A stretch of 64,000 nucleotides of DNA from an uncultured Bacilli bacterium (GTDB lineage: Bacteria; Bacillota_I; Bacilli_A; RFN20; CAG-826). A program made the translations under genes and the position numbers. The notes under the pieces are model-generated. The model saw only the letters and a program-made list of their open reading frames with translations, ran no database searches and was not told the DNA's origin. Location of the stretch: positions 434,001 to 498,000 of the forward strand of contig CAKVCX010000002.1 of NCBI GenBank assembly GCA_934725985.1, read 5' to 3'. Positions 34,879-43,768 of the stretch are shown here, piece after piece (positions within the stretch are counted from its first letter, which is position 1; each line of letters starts with the position of its first letter).

Positions 34879-35547
34879 TTAAATTGCTAAAGAATAACCA
34901 GCGCCCCTATTAGACTTAATCACTACCTTAGAACCTAATTGTAATAATTTTTTTCTTAAGGAGGAAATATAAACCCAAACGGATGAAAAATCCGTCTCGG
35001 AATCGAAATCCCAAGCGCTTTCTAAAATGGATTGCGAAGAATGGACCGTTTCAGGGGAGCTCAAAAGCAGTTCCATTATTTGAAATTCCTTATTGCTTAA
35101 AGAAATGCTAGCTTGCTGGCAAGACAATTTATAACGGGACAAATCTAGTCTTAAATCACCAAAAGACAATATATTTCCGTTCCCTCCTTGGCTTCTCCTT
35201 ATAACCGCCCTTAGCCTAGCTAAAAGTTCATCGGAAGAAAAAGGCTTAGGAATATAATCGTCGGCCCCAAGGTCAAACCCTTCAATCTTATCATCGATTT
35301 GCGTTCTCGCGGTTAAAAAAATAACCGGTGTCTTAATCCCTTCCTTACGCATCAAACGCAAAACATCATATCCATTTAATTTAGGCATATTGATATCAAG
35401 AATAACCGCGTCATAACTAGCCCCATGCAAGCAATCCACGGCCTCTTCTCCATCATAGGCAAAATCTACAGAATAATTGGAATTTTTTAAAATGGTAGAT
35501 AATGCCTTGACAAATTCTTTTTCATCATCTGCTAATAAAATTCGCAT
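34879..35547 (-). CDS. OmpR/PhoB-family response regulator
   Basis: 222 aa. Receiver domain: DDEKEFVK acidic pocket, phosphorylated Asp in YDAVILDINMPKLNGYDVL, T in VIFLTARTQ and Lys in DDYIPKPFSSDEL. C-terminal winged helix: SLSNKEFQIMELLLSSPETV and VWVYISSLRKKL, with GAGYSL. A classical two-gene operon with the kinase downstream. Targets are unknown; no binding repeat stands out in the 200-base leader (35548-35746). Confidence 0.95.
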   Translation of the reverse strand: MRILLADDEKEFVKALSTILKNSNYSVDFAYDGEEAVDCLHGASYDAVILDINMPKLNGYDVLRLMRKEGIKTPVIFLTARTQIDDKIEGFDLGADDYIPKPFSSDELLARLRAVIRRSQGGNGNILSFGDLRLDLSRYKLSCQQASISLSNKEFQIMELLLSSPETVHSSQSILESAWDFDSETDFSSVWVYISSLRKKLLQLGSKVVIKSNRGAGYSLAI

Positions 35548-35700
35548 AACATTACCTCTTACTAACTTAATTCTAAAGAATTTAAAACAATTTGGTAGGT
35601 CTATTTTTTTAAATTATGTAATAAAAGCCCATAATCTGATTAATCTAATTAAAATACCGTAACTAGCGAAAATTACTTTATTGCTTAAATAGAATAAACA

Positions 35701-35726
35701 TAAAAAGCGCCCGTTAAGGACGCTTT
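35701..35726 (-). terminator. Terminator of the secreted beta-helix-type protein gene
   Basis: AAAGCGTCC (35726-35718) pairs with GGGCGCTTT (35712-35704) over 9 bp with one G-T pair, followed by TTA on the minus strand, about 20 bases after the stop. Confidence 0.8.
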
Positions 35727-35746
35727 ATAAGTTGGATATTCTTTAT

Positions 35747-38152
35747 TTAGGCAACATAAACGGGAGTAGAATAAACCCCAACTTGCTGCCAAGCAAAGAT
35801 TGAGAAGAAATCGCCAAGTTTAGTCATGGTAATGCCACTTAATGTTCTAAGTCTAGTAATTGATGGATTATTTACGTCTACTGAATAAATGTTAGCAGTA
35901 TAAGAAGTAGCGTTTTCATCCATGGCTATTGAAAACAAAGTCCAGGTATCATTAACTTTCGCATCGTCTGCGTTAACATTAAAGGTATTATAATGATTAA
36001 CTAAATAGATATAGTTGTAATTCCCTTGGACAATTTTTGCTTTCATTGCAAAACGCATTGTTTTTCCTTTTTCTGGAGCAGGGATGTCTGCAATTGCAAA
36101 ATTGCCACCAGCAAACGTTTTATAAGTCGTTCCTTTTATTGGGGAATCATTGACATTTTCGTAATCATTTAATATTGAATCGGCAACTTTTGTTCCCATT
36201 TCTTGCTTATAGGTTACATATAATGGCGTGGACAATATGTTTCCAGAATAATCTGCCTCTTGGGCCCAATTATAGAAGCCAAACATTTCATTTAAAACTA
36301 ATTTGGCAGCATCGCCATCTCTAGTGCCAGTAAAATACCCATTAGAATAAGAGAGCAGATTCCAAGACAAGTCGCCCGTTCTTGTAAATTCAATATAAGA
36401 CCATTGATCCTCATTAATTTGGGTTGTTGCACCTTCTAAAACAAACCCTTTATCCGATTTTAAATAGAAAGCAATCTTATCGACCATTCCTAAAGAAAGA
36501 GTTGAATTTAATAATCTAGAAGAATTAGCAACATTATCCATTTTGGTTAAAGGCATGTTTCTATAAGATTCGCTAGTTTCGCTAGGGGTAATTAAAGCAC
36601 TGTCGGCTATTTTTATATAATCATTGCTAACTTTGCAATTTTTTAGTCTAGTTGCATCACCGCTAACGATGAGTTTGGCATCAGAAGAGGCTACATCGAA
36701 TTGAGAATGCACATTAACGTTTTCAATTAAGCCGCCAACTACATTAGAAGCTATGCCGCCAACGCTATTTCCATTAACATCGGGAGTGCAGACAATATTA
36801 ACTTCACAATTGCGGATAGTACCATTTTTTAACGTATGGACAATTCCGCCAGCCGTATCATTTATTGCATCGAAAACATAAGTATCAATATTTACGTTTT
36901 CAATTAATCCTCCGTTCATATTCCTAACTAAACCACCCGGATTATATTGGTAATTGCAAAAACTAAACGAAGCATTCAAATTTTTAATGATGCCATCGAA
37001 ATTTTCAAACAAGCCATACGCATTCAAACCTTTAGCAATCGTTTTGCTATATACTTTGTGCCCATTCCCATCTAGAACACCCGAGAAAGAAGACACACCC
37101 AAGCAACCAAAGGTATCTGCTCCAAAAGTATTTTTTATTTCAATGTCATTAGCAAGATAATAATTTCCGTTTTTATTAATTGCCTTCAATTCATCCAAAG
37201 TAGAAATTGGGGTAGCGCTTTTTTCATGCGGAATAACATTAATATATGTATATAACCGCCCATCGGCGTCAGCGCTATAAGATTCAGCTATTTCTAATGA
37301 ATAAATTCCATCCACCGCAGTCAAAGTCATGGGTTCGGTATCCGTTCTAGTCGCAGAAGCCGTGACGGTTATGTCGTATTGTTTGGCAAAGAGTTCATCT
37401 AATTCAACTTTGAATTTCAACACGTCTCCCACCTTGACATGGGCTGGCAAATTATTACCGTTTTCATCTTTTACTTTCCATGATCCCCTGTTGCTTCTAG
37501 CCATGATTTTTGAATATTTAGACCCATCATTAAACAAGCAATCATAAGTATAAGTTATGGTTTTAAAAGAGAACTCGCCACCACTGGCCGTTAAGGTTGG
37601 ATTAGCGGTCTCAATCCAATAAGCCGAAGGATCGTTATCATCCCTATCGTTAGTCCATTCATGGGTAATGTTGGTATAACCTACTGCGTCAGCTTCTTCT
37701 ACGCTAGAATAAAGTCCACGACCCTCACCATCGCCTCTATCGTTTATGATCTTATACCAAGTCCTATTACTTCCGGCGTGAACAACGGATTGGCTTGGTT
37801 TAGCTACCGTTAAACCAGTAATTTTCATACCGTGAATGAAAGAGCCACTATATTCAGCCCCTGTTCCACCGGTATCACTCCTAGTTAAGGATGCACCTTG
37901 CTTAAAAGTGACAACATCACCATTCACTATGACATCCCCGCTTAAGGTAAACGGGTTGCCATTTTTATAAATGATCCCCCCGTTTGTTTTGAAATCATCG
38001 GCAGTAAAGGTTATTGAATTGGTTTTAACAGAGGAATAACCACTTTCACCATTTAAGATAAAATTTTGACCATTCGCGACCAAAGTAGTTGCACCCAAGG
38101 CCAAAACCAAGCCGATACTGCTTAACAATAAAGTCTTTTGTTTCTTTTCCAT
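35747..38152 (-). CDS. Secreted protein with GLUG/beta-helix-like repeats and C-terminal beta-sandwich modules
   Basis: 801 aa. A Sec signal peptide with no lipobox (LVLALGATTLVANG, cleavage near residue 28). Residues about 30-310 are unique. Residues about 310-510 have a repeated pattern (ISTLDELKAINKNGNYYLAN, FSGVLDGNGHKVY, LFENFDGIIKNLN, then GGLVRNMNGGLIENVNI, GGIVHTLKNGTIRNCEVN), as in GLUG-type beta helices. Two C-terminal carbohydrate-binding-like sandwiches end in WQQVGVYSTPVYVA. The protein encoded at 43769 shares the helix and this ending (TGIYSTSIYAK), so the two are paralogs flanking the sugar transporter. No wall anchor is visible. A cre-like site lies 57 bases upstream of the start. 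Confidence 0.85.
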   Translation of the reverse strand: MEKKQKTLLLSSIGLVLALGATTLVANGQNFILNGESGYSSVKTNSITFTADDFKTNGGIIYKNGNPFTLSGDVIVNGDVVTFKQGASLTRSDTGGTGAEYSGSFIHGMKITGLTVAKPSQSVVHAGSNRTWYKIINDRGDGEGRGLYSSVEEADAVGYTNITHEWTNDRDDNDPSAYWIETANPTLTASGGEFSFKTITYTYDCLFNDGSKYSKIMARSNRGSWKVKDENGNNLPAHVKVGDVLKFKVELDELFAKQYDITVTASATRTDTEPMTLTAVDGIYSLEIAESYSADADGRLYTYINVIPHEKSATPISTLDELKAINKNGNYYLANDIEIKNTFGADTFGCLGVSSFSGVLDGNGHKVYSKTIAKGLNAYGLFENFDGIIKNLNASFSFCNYQYNPGGLVRNMNGGLIENVNIDTYVFDAINDTAGGIVHTLKNGTIRNCEVNIVCTPDVNGNSVGGIASNVVGGLIENVNVHSQFDVASSDAKLIVSGDATRLKNCKVSNDYIKIADSALITPSETSESYRNMPLTKMDNVANSSRLLNSTLSLGMVDKIAFYLKSDKGFVLEGATTQINEDQWSYIEFTRTGDLSWNLLSYSNGYFTGTRDGDAAKLVLNEMFGFYNWAQEADYSGNILSTPLYVTYKQEMGTKVADSILNDYENVNDSPIKGTTYKTFAGGNFAIADIPAPEKGKTMRFAMKAKIVQGNYNYIYLVNHYNTFNVNADDAKVNDTWTLFSIAMDENATSYTANIYSVDVNNPSITRLRTLSGITMTKLGDFFSIFAWQQVGVYSTPVYVA

Positions 38153-38209
38153 TTCCTTTCTCCTTTTATAGAAAAGCGAAATAATAAAAATTTTGTTATT
38201 ACTATTCCG

Positions 38210-38223
38210 TGTAAGCGTTTACA
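38210..38223. promoter_or_regulatory. cre-like operator (LacI/CcpA type)
   Basis: TGTAAGCGTTTACA matches the last 14 positions of the Bacillus cre consensus WTGNNARCGNWWWCA; the first W is a G. It is nearly palindromic around the central CG. Position suits control of the secreted-protein gene and perhaps of the ABC operon on the other side. Confidence 0.7.
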
Positions 38224-38227
38224 TTTT

Positions 38228-38244
38228 ATGAAAATCTATGAAAA
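38228..38244 (+). promoter_or_regulatory. 17-bp motif shared with the LacI regulator promoter
   Basis: ATGAAAATCTATGAAAA, 16 of 17 identical to 7961-7977. It lies 5 bases from the cre-like site and upstream of a minus-strand gene, as at the LacI gene. Confidence 0.5.
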
Positions 38245-38580
38245 GAATTTAATAGGAAAAAAACACAACAACATATTGTTTTGTTGCATATAAATTTAAA
38301 AAAGCAAGAATTTAAGAAAATTAATTTTGTTTCAAAACAATAGTTTATTAGAAGATAGAATGAAGAAACTAAGGCCAAAATATTCGATAAATACTAACAA
38401 TTTTATTAAAAGCAATTCTTTTCCATGTTACAAAATCGCTAGAAATTGCAACAAGAGCATATACAAGAAGAAAAAAGCAAAGTTTAGAATAAATACAATT
38501 CTTAATAATATTGTTTCGGATCAGTCTATTAAAATATTTGTATTATTTTGGATAAGCTAGCGAAACATAAGGAGGAAAAT

Positions 38581-40335
38581 ATGTTTAAAACAAAAAAGAC
38601 TTTGCCATTAATTCTTACTTTTTTTGGTTTATCAACCGCCTTGCTAAGTTGCACCAGAGAGAATCCCGATAACGAATCCAACGAGCCAATCGATGATACG
38701 AAAACTCAACTCTGGGTCAAATACTACAATGGTGGCTTACGTAGGGAATGGATGGATAAGGTTTGCGACCAATTTGAAAGCGATTATGCGTCCTATTCGT
38801 TCGAACCAGGAAAAACAGGCGTCCAAATACGTAAAGACTTTGAAAAGAATTCCATTCAAGTCGATGCGATTACTTCGTCCTCCTATCAAGTTTTCGTAAT
38901 GGAAAATGTAGATTATTACCAATTTGCTGCAAAAAACACCTTATTAGACATTACAGACGTAGTTAAAGGCAATGCCGCGATTGACGCAGCAACAAAAGAG
39001 AGCAAAACCATTGAGTCTAAAATGTATAAAGACTCAAAAGACTTTTATAATCTAGGAACTGAGTCTGAGCCCCATTACTTTGGCTTGCCTTTTTATACGA
39101 ATGCTTGCTCTATAAATTATAATGTGGACCTATTTGATGAAAAGGGATTCTATTTCGCCAAAGGGAAAACCGCTGAAGGTTTTAACGAAGATGAACTAAA
39201 TTCATACGAAGCAGTAAGCGAATTATTCATAACTGGTCCTGATGATGAAAAATCCTTCGGACCTAATGGAAAAACAGGCGTTATAGATGGATTTGATTAT
39301 TCTTACGATGATGGATTACCAGCCACATATGCCGACTTCCATGCCTTGATGACTTATATGTCAAGAGAAGGTGTCACTCCGATTGCCTGGAACGGATATG
39401 AAAAAGGTTATTTAACTTCCTTAGCATTAAATACCTACACCAATTCCATCGGTTATGACCAAGCAAAGAATATTCTCACGTTCTCAGGAACCTCAACCGA
39501 TATATTAAAGCTAGACTCTAACTTTAGGCCCATTTTAGATAAAGATGGGAATTACGAATACGAAGAAGACTTAATAGTTACTCCTTCTAATGTATATAAA
39601 ACACATCAACAAAAAGGATTATTGGATGCCATTAAGTTTGTAAAAACCATAATGGGAAACAAAGATTATTATTTAGCCGAAGGGTTTAAAGGAACTTTCA
39701 TGCATACCACGGCCCAAAATTACTTTATTAACGGTATGGATGATCCAACCTTAGTACCAAATGGTCAACCAATTGGCATGTTAGTCGAAGGATCTTGGTG
39801 GAATTCAGAAGCCACGCCTTCCTATAAAGGGAATGAAAAGATGAGCAAAAAGTTCGGCATCCTCCCAACTCCAAAGCCAACCGCTTCTCAAATCGGCGAA
39901 GGCAATACGACTTTAGCAGACCGTGACTCTTCTATGTTTATAAACGCCGCTTGCCCAGAGAACTTATTAGGTGTTGCCAAAACTTTCCTTTCTTATTTAA
40001 ATTCAGATAAAGCCATGAATACCTTCTCTAGATACACCGACATGATGAGAATGATGGATTATGAATTAAGCGAAGAAACATTGTCTAATATGAGTTATTA
40101 TGGCAACCAAATGTATAAATATTTCCATGCACCCGATACAAAGCACATCGACTGGAGACCCCAATCGGAAGAAGCTTCCAAAAAGACTTCCTCTTTAAGT
40201 TATAGAAAATGGGGATTTTCTATCGATGCATCAAATGAAAATCCATTTGACTTCTTTAATAAAAACCAAAATGCCTCAGCCGAAGATTTATTCGCCAAAA
40301 TAAATTATTATTTCTCCAATTCCTGGTCCAAATAA
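38581..40335 (+). CDS. Extracellular sugar-binding lipoprotein of ABC transporter (SBP family 1)
   Basis: 584 aa. Lipobox TALLSC; it would be anchored outside the membrane and deliver oligosaccharide to the two permeases. The N-lobe pattern fits family 1 binding proteins (TQLWVKYYNGGLRREWMDKV, DAITSSSYQVF, YFGLPFYTNACSINYNVDLF). The later MLVEGSWWNSEA and FGILPTPKP are typical of the ligand cleft and hinge. It is longer than the usual 420-450 aa through inserts. I chose ATG 38581 with GGAGG 6 bases ahead; a TTG at 38548 would put the signal inside the protein. Ligand unknown; mannose-type glycan inferred from neighbours. Confidence 0.9.
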   Translation: MFKTKKTLPLILTFFGLSTALLSCTRENPDNESNEPIDDTKTQLWVKYYNGGLRREWMDKVCDQFESDYASYSFEPGKTGVQIRKDFEKNSIQVDAITSSSYQVFVMENVDYYQFAAKNTLLDITDVVKGNAAIDAATKESKTIESKMYKDSKDFYNLGTESEPHYFGLPFYTNACSINYNVDLFDEKGFYFAKGKTAEGFNEDELNSYEAVSELFITGPDDEKSFGPNGKTGVIDGFDYSYDDGLPATYADFHALMTYMSREGVTPIAWNGYEKGYLTSLALNTYTNSIGYDQAKNILTFSGTSTDILKLDSNFRPILDKDGNYEYEEDLIVTPSNVYKTHQQKGLLDAIKFVKTIMGNKDYYLAEGFKGTFMHTTAQNYFINGMDDPTLVPNGQPIGMLVEGSWWNSEATPSYKGNEKMSKKFGILPTPKPTASQIGEGNTTLADRDSSMFINAACPENLLGVAKTFLSYLNSDKAMNTFSRYTDMMRMMDYELSEETLSNMSYYGNQMYKYFHAPDTKHIDWRPQSEEASKKTSSLSYRKWGFSIDASNENPFDFFNKNQNASAEDLFAKINYYFSNSWSK

Positions 40336-40345
40336 GGTCTAAAAA

Positions 40346-41299
40346 ATGTTTTCAAGAGCAAAAAAGGCATCTAATGTCGGATGGTTTAACAAAGAAGGCA
40401 AATTATTTTATGCCTTGATGATATTTTTGCCTCTTCTACAATTTGTAATATTTTACATTGTCGTAAACTTCAATTCGATTTTGCTAGCTTTTCAAAACTA
40501 TTCTACTTATGGCGGCAAAGAGAGCGTTACCTGGGTAGGCTTAGAAAATTTCGCCGAAATCTGGAAAGTATTTACAACCGACCCAGGGCACACCTTGCAA
40601 ATTTGTATAAGAAATACATTTATATTTTTCTTAGTAGATGTATTAATTGTTATGCCATTGTCCTTGCTATTTGGCTACTACATCTATAAAAAAGCTTTCT
40701 TGGCAAAATTTTTCAAGGTAATGCTATTCTTACCTAGTGTCATTTGCTCAATGGTCTTTGTAATTTTCTATAATTACTTTGTAGAAGACGTATTGACAAG
40801 CCTTTTAACTGCCCTAAATAGTGAAAATCCTATAGTTAGCATATTGGGATCTGACGATTCAAAAGCCATGATAGCCTTAATAGTTTTCTATGTCTGGATT
40901 AATTTTTCCGGCTCCATATTGCTTTATTTAAATGCTATGTCAAGTGTACCCGTGTCCACCATTGAGGCAGCTAAAATAGATGGGGCATCCGAATTTAAAA
41001 TATTCTTTCATGTAATAATACCAGGTTGTTATAAAACAATAGTTTCTTTATTTGTCATTGCCCTTGCCATGACGGCATCAAATCAGGCCTTTCTATTCTC
41101 TTTTTATGCCGGATATGCCGATTCTAGTTTACAAACATTAGGATATTTCCAATTTATGCTCATTATAAGAACCGGACAAGAAAACCCCGTTTCCTACCCA
41201 ACGGCATCGGCTTATGGGGTAATATTGACCTTAATAATCGCCCCACTTACCTTCTTAACAAGATATTTAATGAATAAGTTTGGGCCAAGTGAGGATTAA
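40346..41299 (+). CDS. Sugar ABC transporter permease (MalF/UgpA type)
   Basis: 317 aa, about six membrane helices. The BPD_transp_1 EAA loop is present: TIEAAKIDGASEFKIFFHVI, cited as EAAKIDGAS...IP, followed by IIPGCYKTIV. The N-terminal FYALMIFLPLLQFVIFYIVV and SILLAFQNYS are typical of the MalF-like group. It pairs with the next gene product. No dedicated ATPase is in this operon. Confidence 0.92.
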   Translation: MFSRAKKASNVGWFNKEGKLFYALMIFLPLLQFVIFYIVVNFNSILLAFQNYSTYGGKESVTWVGLENFAEIWKVFTTDPGHTLQICIRNTFIFFLVDVLIVMPLSLLFGYYIYKKAFLAKFFKVMLFLPSVICSMVFVIFYNYFVEDVLTSLLTALNSENPIVSILGSDDSKAMIALIVFYVWINFSGSILLYLNAMSSVPVSTIEAAKIDGASEFKIFFHVIIPGCYKTIVSLFVIALAMTASNQAFLFSFYAGYADSSLQTLGYFQFMLIIRTGQENPVSYPTASAYGVILTLIIAPLTFLTRYLMNKFGPSED

Positions 41300-41302
41300 A
41301 AA

Positions 41303-42199
41303 ATGGAAACTATAGCAAGAAGCCATAAAAGCAAAAAACTTTTTTCCAGCGGTTTTGATATAACAACTTTCATTATTTTGTCTTTCTACACCATTGGCTT
41401 AATAATGCTTATTCTATGGGCTTTGATGACATCTTTTAAAATTGATGATAATTATTTACGCGATCCTGTTGGTTGGCCAAAAGTATTTAGCTTCGATAAT
41501 TATTTAAACGTTTTTGAATATATGCGTGTTTTGGTTACAAAAAATGGCAAACAAAACTATGTCTATATCGAACAAATGCTTTTATATTCGGTTTTATATG
41601 CCGGCGGTTGCGCCTTGATACAGACCTTTGTCACGGCCTTAGTTGCCTATTTAACTTCAAAATATGAATGTCTTGTATCTAAAATAGTCCACTACTCAGT
41701 CATTGTAACAATGATTCTGCCAATTGTTGGCAATATGTCTTCAATGATTCAAATCTTAAGAGCCCTTCATATTTACGATACGATGATTGGTATGTATATC
41801 ATGAAATTTGGATATGCGAATATATATTATTTGATTTTCTACGCCGCTTTTAAACGCATTCCAAAAGATTATACGGAATATGCATTGGTAGAAGGCGCTA
41901 GTCACCCACGCATAATGTTTAAGATAATGTTCCCAATGGTTGCCCCTTTATTGGGAACGGTAGCTTTATTGCTATTTATAAATTATTGGAATGATTATCA
42001 AGTTCCTTATGTTTATTTGCCAAGCATGCCGACGGCTGCCTTAGGCTTATATGCAACATTAAACGTCAACACTTCCATAAACGAAGCGCCATTTAAGATT
42101 GCTTCTGGTATTGTTGTTTTCGTTCCAATCTTTATAGTCTTCATGATCTTTAGAAACAAGATAATGTCAAATATAGATGAAGGCGGAATAAAAGGATAA
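41303..42199 (+). CDS. Sugar ABC transporter permease (MalG/UgpE type)
   Basis: 298 aa, about six helices. EAA loop: EYALVEGASHPRIMFKIMFP. The start FIILSFYTIGLIMLILWALMTSFK is typical of MalG-like permeases, as is the C-terminal FVPIFIVFMIFRNKIM. Three bases separate it from the MalF-like gene and one base from the MFS gene, so all four are one operon. Confidence 0.92.
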   Translation: METIARSHKSKKLFSSGFDITTFIILSFYTIGLIMLILWALMTSFKIDDNYLRDPVGWPKVFSFDNYLNVFEYMRVLVTKNGKQNYVYIEQMLLYSVLYAGGCALIQTFVTALVAYLTSKYECLVSKIVHYSVIVTMILPIVGNMSSMIQILRALHIYDTMIGMYIMKFGYANIYYLIFYAAFKRIPKDYTEYALVEGASHPRIMFKIMFPMVAPLLGTVALLLFINYWNDYQVPYVYLPSMPTAALGLYATLNVNTSINEAPFKIASGIVVFVPIFIVFMIFRNKIMSNIDEGGIKG

Positions 42200-42200
42200 A

Positions 42201-43427
42201 ATGAAGTTAAGCCTCGAAAGTGGCAAAAAAGAGAATCTAATTGTCTTTTTGACCTTTATTACTTATTTTGCCGTTACCATTAGCAAATATTGCTATTCTG
42301 CTTCCTTACCTAGCATTATAGATTATTTTCAAATTAGCAAATCCGAAGCCGGTTTAATAACAACCATAATGTTTATTGTCTATGGAACAGGACAGGTTTT
42401 ACATGGGCTTTTTTGCAAATTCTATAATGTCAAATACTCGGTATTTATCGGCATGGCTTTATCTGGACTAGCCACTTTGTTAATGCCTTTTCTCCCTTTT
42501 TCCATTTATCCATACTTAATGGCGATAAATGGAATCGGATGCTCATTTTTATGGACATCTTTAGTTCGCCTTATGGCAGAAAATTTAAGCGAAAAGAAAT
42601 TAAGTGCAGCAATATTGGCAAATGCTTTTTCAGTTTCTTTAGGAGTTGCCTTTTCTTATGGTTTATCCGCTTTAAGTTCGTTTTTATCACATTTTCAAAT
42701 TAGTTTTTATGTTGGGGGGTCATTCGCTTTGTTAATAGCTTTTCTTTGGCTATTTTTAATCAATATAAGCAATGCGAATGTTTCTAGATGTTTACAAAAG
42801 AACGAAGAGAAAAATAGAGACGGCAAAAAGAAGATTGCCTTCCCTATTTTATTCATGTTAACAATATTTGCCTTGACCGCCATTGCCAATAATATGATTA
42901 GGGAGGGAGTAGTATCTTGGACTCCTAAGATTTTAATCGATACATATTCCTTAAATGAAAGTTTGTCGACAATTTTAACAATAATAAATTCAATTTTAAG
43001 TTTATTGGGAACATTTTTTGCTCTAGTGCTAAGAAAGAAAATCAAAAACGATATGGTTTTGTCATTTATTTTCTTTTTTATAGCAACTTTAAGCTCTGTC
43101 TTATTGACTTTCTTTTATAATAATTCAATTGCCATATTCATTCTTTCCGCCGCAATAATCTCTTTATCGATGGGAGCAGTGAACAATATAGTAACCGCGA
43201 TAGTTCCCGTTTATTTTAGAAACGAAATGTCTTCTGGTTTAATTGCCGGATTAATGGATGGGTTTTGCTACATAGGTTCGGCAATCTCTGGGTATGGATT
43301 GGGCTTGATTGCAGAAAATAAGGGATGGCAAGGTGTCTTTATTTTATTTTTAGTATCTGGAATAGTTGTATCGGTTTTATTGATTGCAGGGATTATTTTA
43401 AAAAAGAAAAAAGAAAGCCAAAATTAG
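42201..43427 (+). CDS. MFS transporter, possibly organophosphate-type
   Basis: 408 aa, 12 predicted helices in two halves joined by a basic loop (RCLQKNEEKNRDGKKK). The first half, LPSIIDYFQISKSEAGLITT then YGTGQVLHGLFCKFYNVKY, resembles the OPA (GlpT/UhpT-like) branch. The substrate is not shown by the sequence. Given a GH130 phosphorylase nearby, a sugar or sugar phosphate is a reasonable guess (inference). Last gene of the plus-strand operon; no clear terminator follows. Confidence 0.85.
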   Translation: MKLSLESGKKENLIVFLTFITYFAVTISKYCYSASLPSIIDYFQISKSEAGLITTIMFIVYGTGQVLHGLFCKFYNVKYSVFIGMALSGLATLLMPFLPFSIYPYLMAINGIGCSFLWTSLVRLMAENLSEKKLSAAILANAFSVSLGVAFSYGLSALSSFLSHFQISFYVGGSFALLIAFLWLFLINISNANVSRCLQKNEEKNRDGKKKIAFPILFMLTIFALTAIANNMIREGVVSWTPKILIDTYSLNESLSTILTIINSILSLLGTFFALVLRKKIKNDMVLSFIFFFIATLSSVLLTFFYNNSIAIFILSAAIISLSMGAVNNIVTAIVPVYFRNEMSSGLIAGLMDGFCYIGSAISGYGLGLIAENKGWQGVFILFLVSGIVVSVLLIAGIILKKKKESQN

Positions 43428-43768
43428 GCAATAAAAATTTAAAAATCAATAATGTTATTTATGTAAAATAGATTAATACATTCTTTTTTGTCGTTTTGCA
43501 TAAATTAATTAAATAGGAAGCAAACCCTTAATTAGCGAATATTTTTCAATCAATGCAATATCTAAAAAAGGCGAAAAGAACTTTTTCTATATCAATAAAA
43601 CATAATGAATCTTTTATCCTATCATTCTAGCTGATTCTATCTAATGGAATTTTACTTGAATTGACTAAGCGTCATTATCAAAAAGAAGGATAAAAATATC
43701 TTGATCTAAAAAAGAAAAGCCCTAGCCTTTAAAATAGCTAGGGCAAATTAATTGAAATAAATTAAATA
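43428..43768. other. Gene-free stretch between converging operons
   Basis: 341 AT-rich bases. Apart from the minus-strand terminator at its right end I see no gene, repeat or clear hairpin. Confidence 0.6.
43706..43744 (-). terminator. Terminator of the surface-protein operon
   Basis: GCCCTAGC pairs perfectly with GCTAGGGC (43737-43744 with 43719-43726), then TTTTCTTTTTT on the minus strand, 24 bases after the stop. Confidence 0.88.

Larger units (their letters stand above)
38153..38580. other. Divergent regulatory region between secreted protein and sugar ABC operon
   Basis: 428 bases without a credible gene. It carries the cre-like palindrome and the shared 17-bp motif near its left end, then AT-rich DNA up to the ABC operon start. 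A 77-codon plus-strand frame from a TTG at 38327 has no ribosome site and I do not accept it. Confidence 0.65.

Noticed and set aside
38327..38560. 77-codon frame in the 38-kb regulatory region
   Set aside because: TTG start without a ribosome site, Lys/Asn-rich composition expected from AT-rich non-coding DNA, and it sits in a promoter region.
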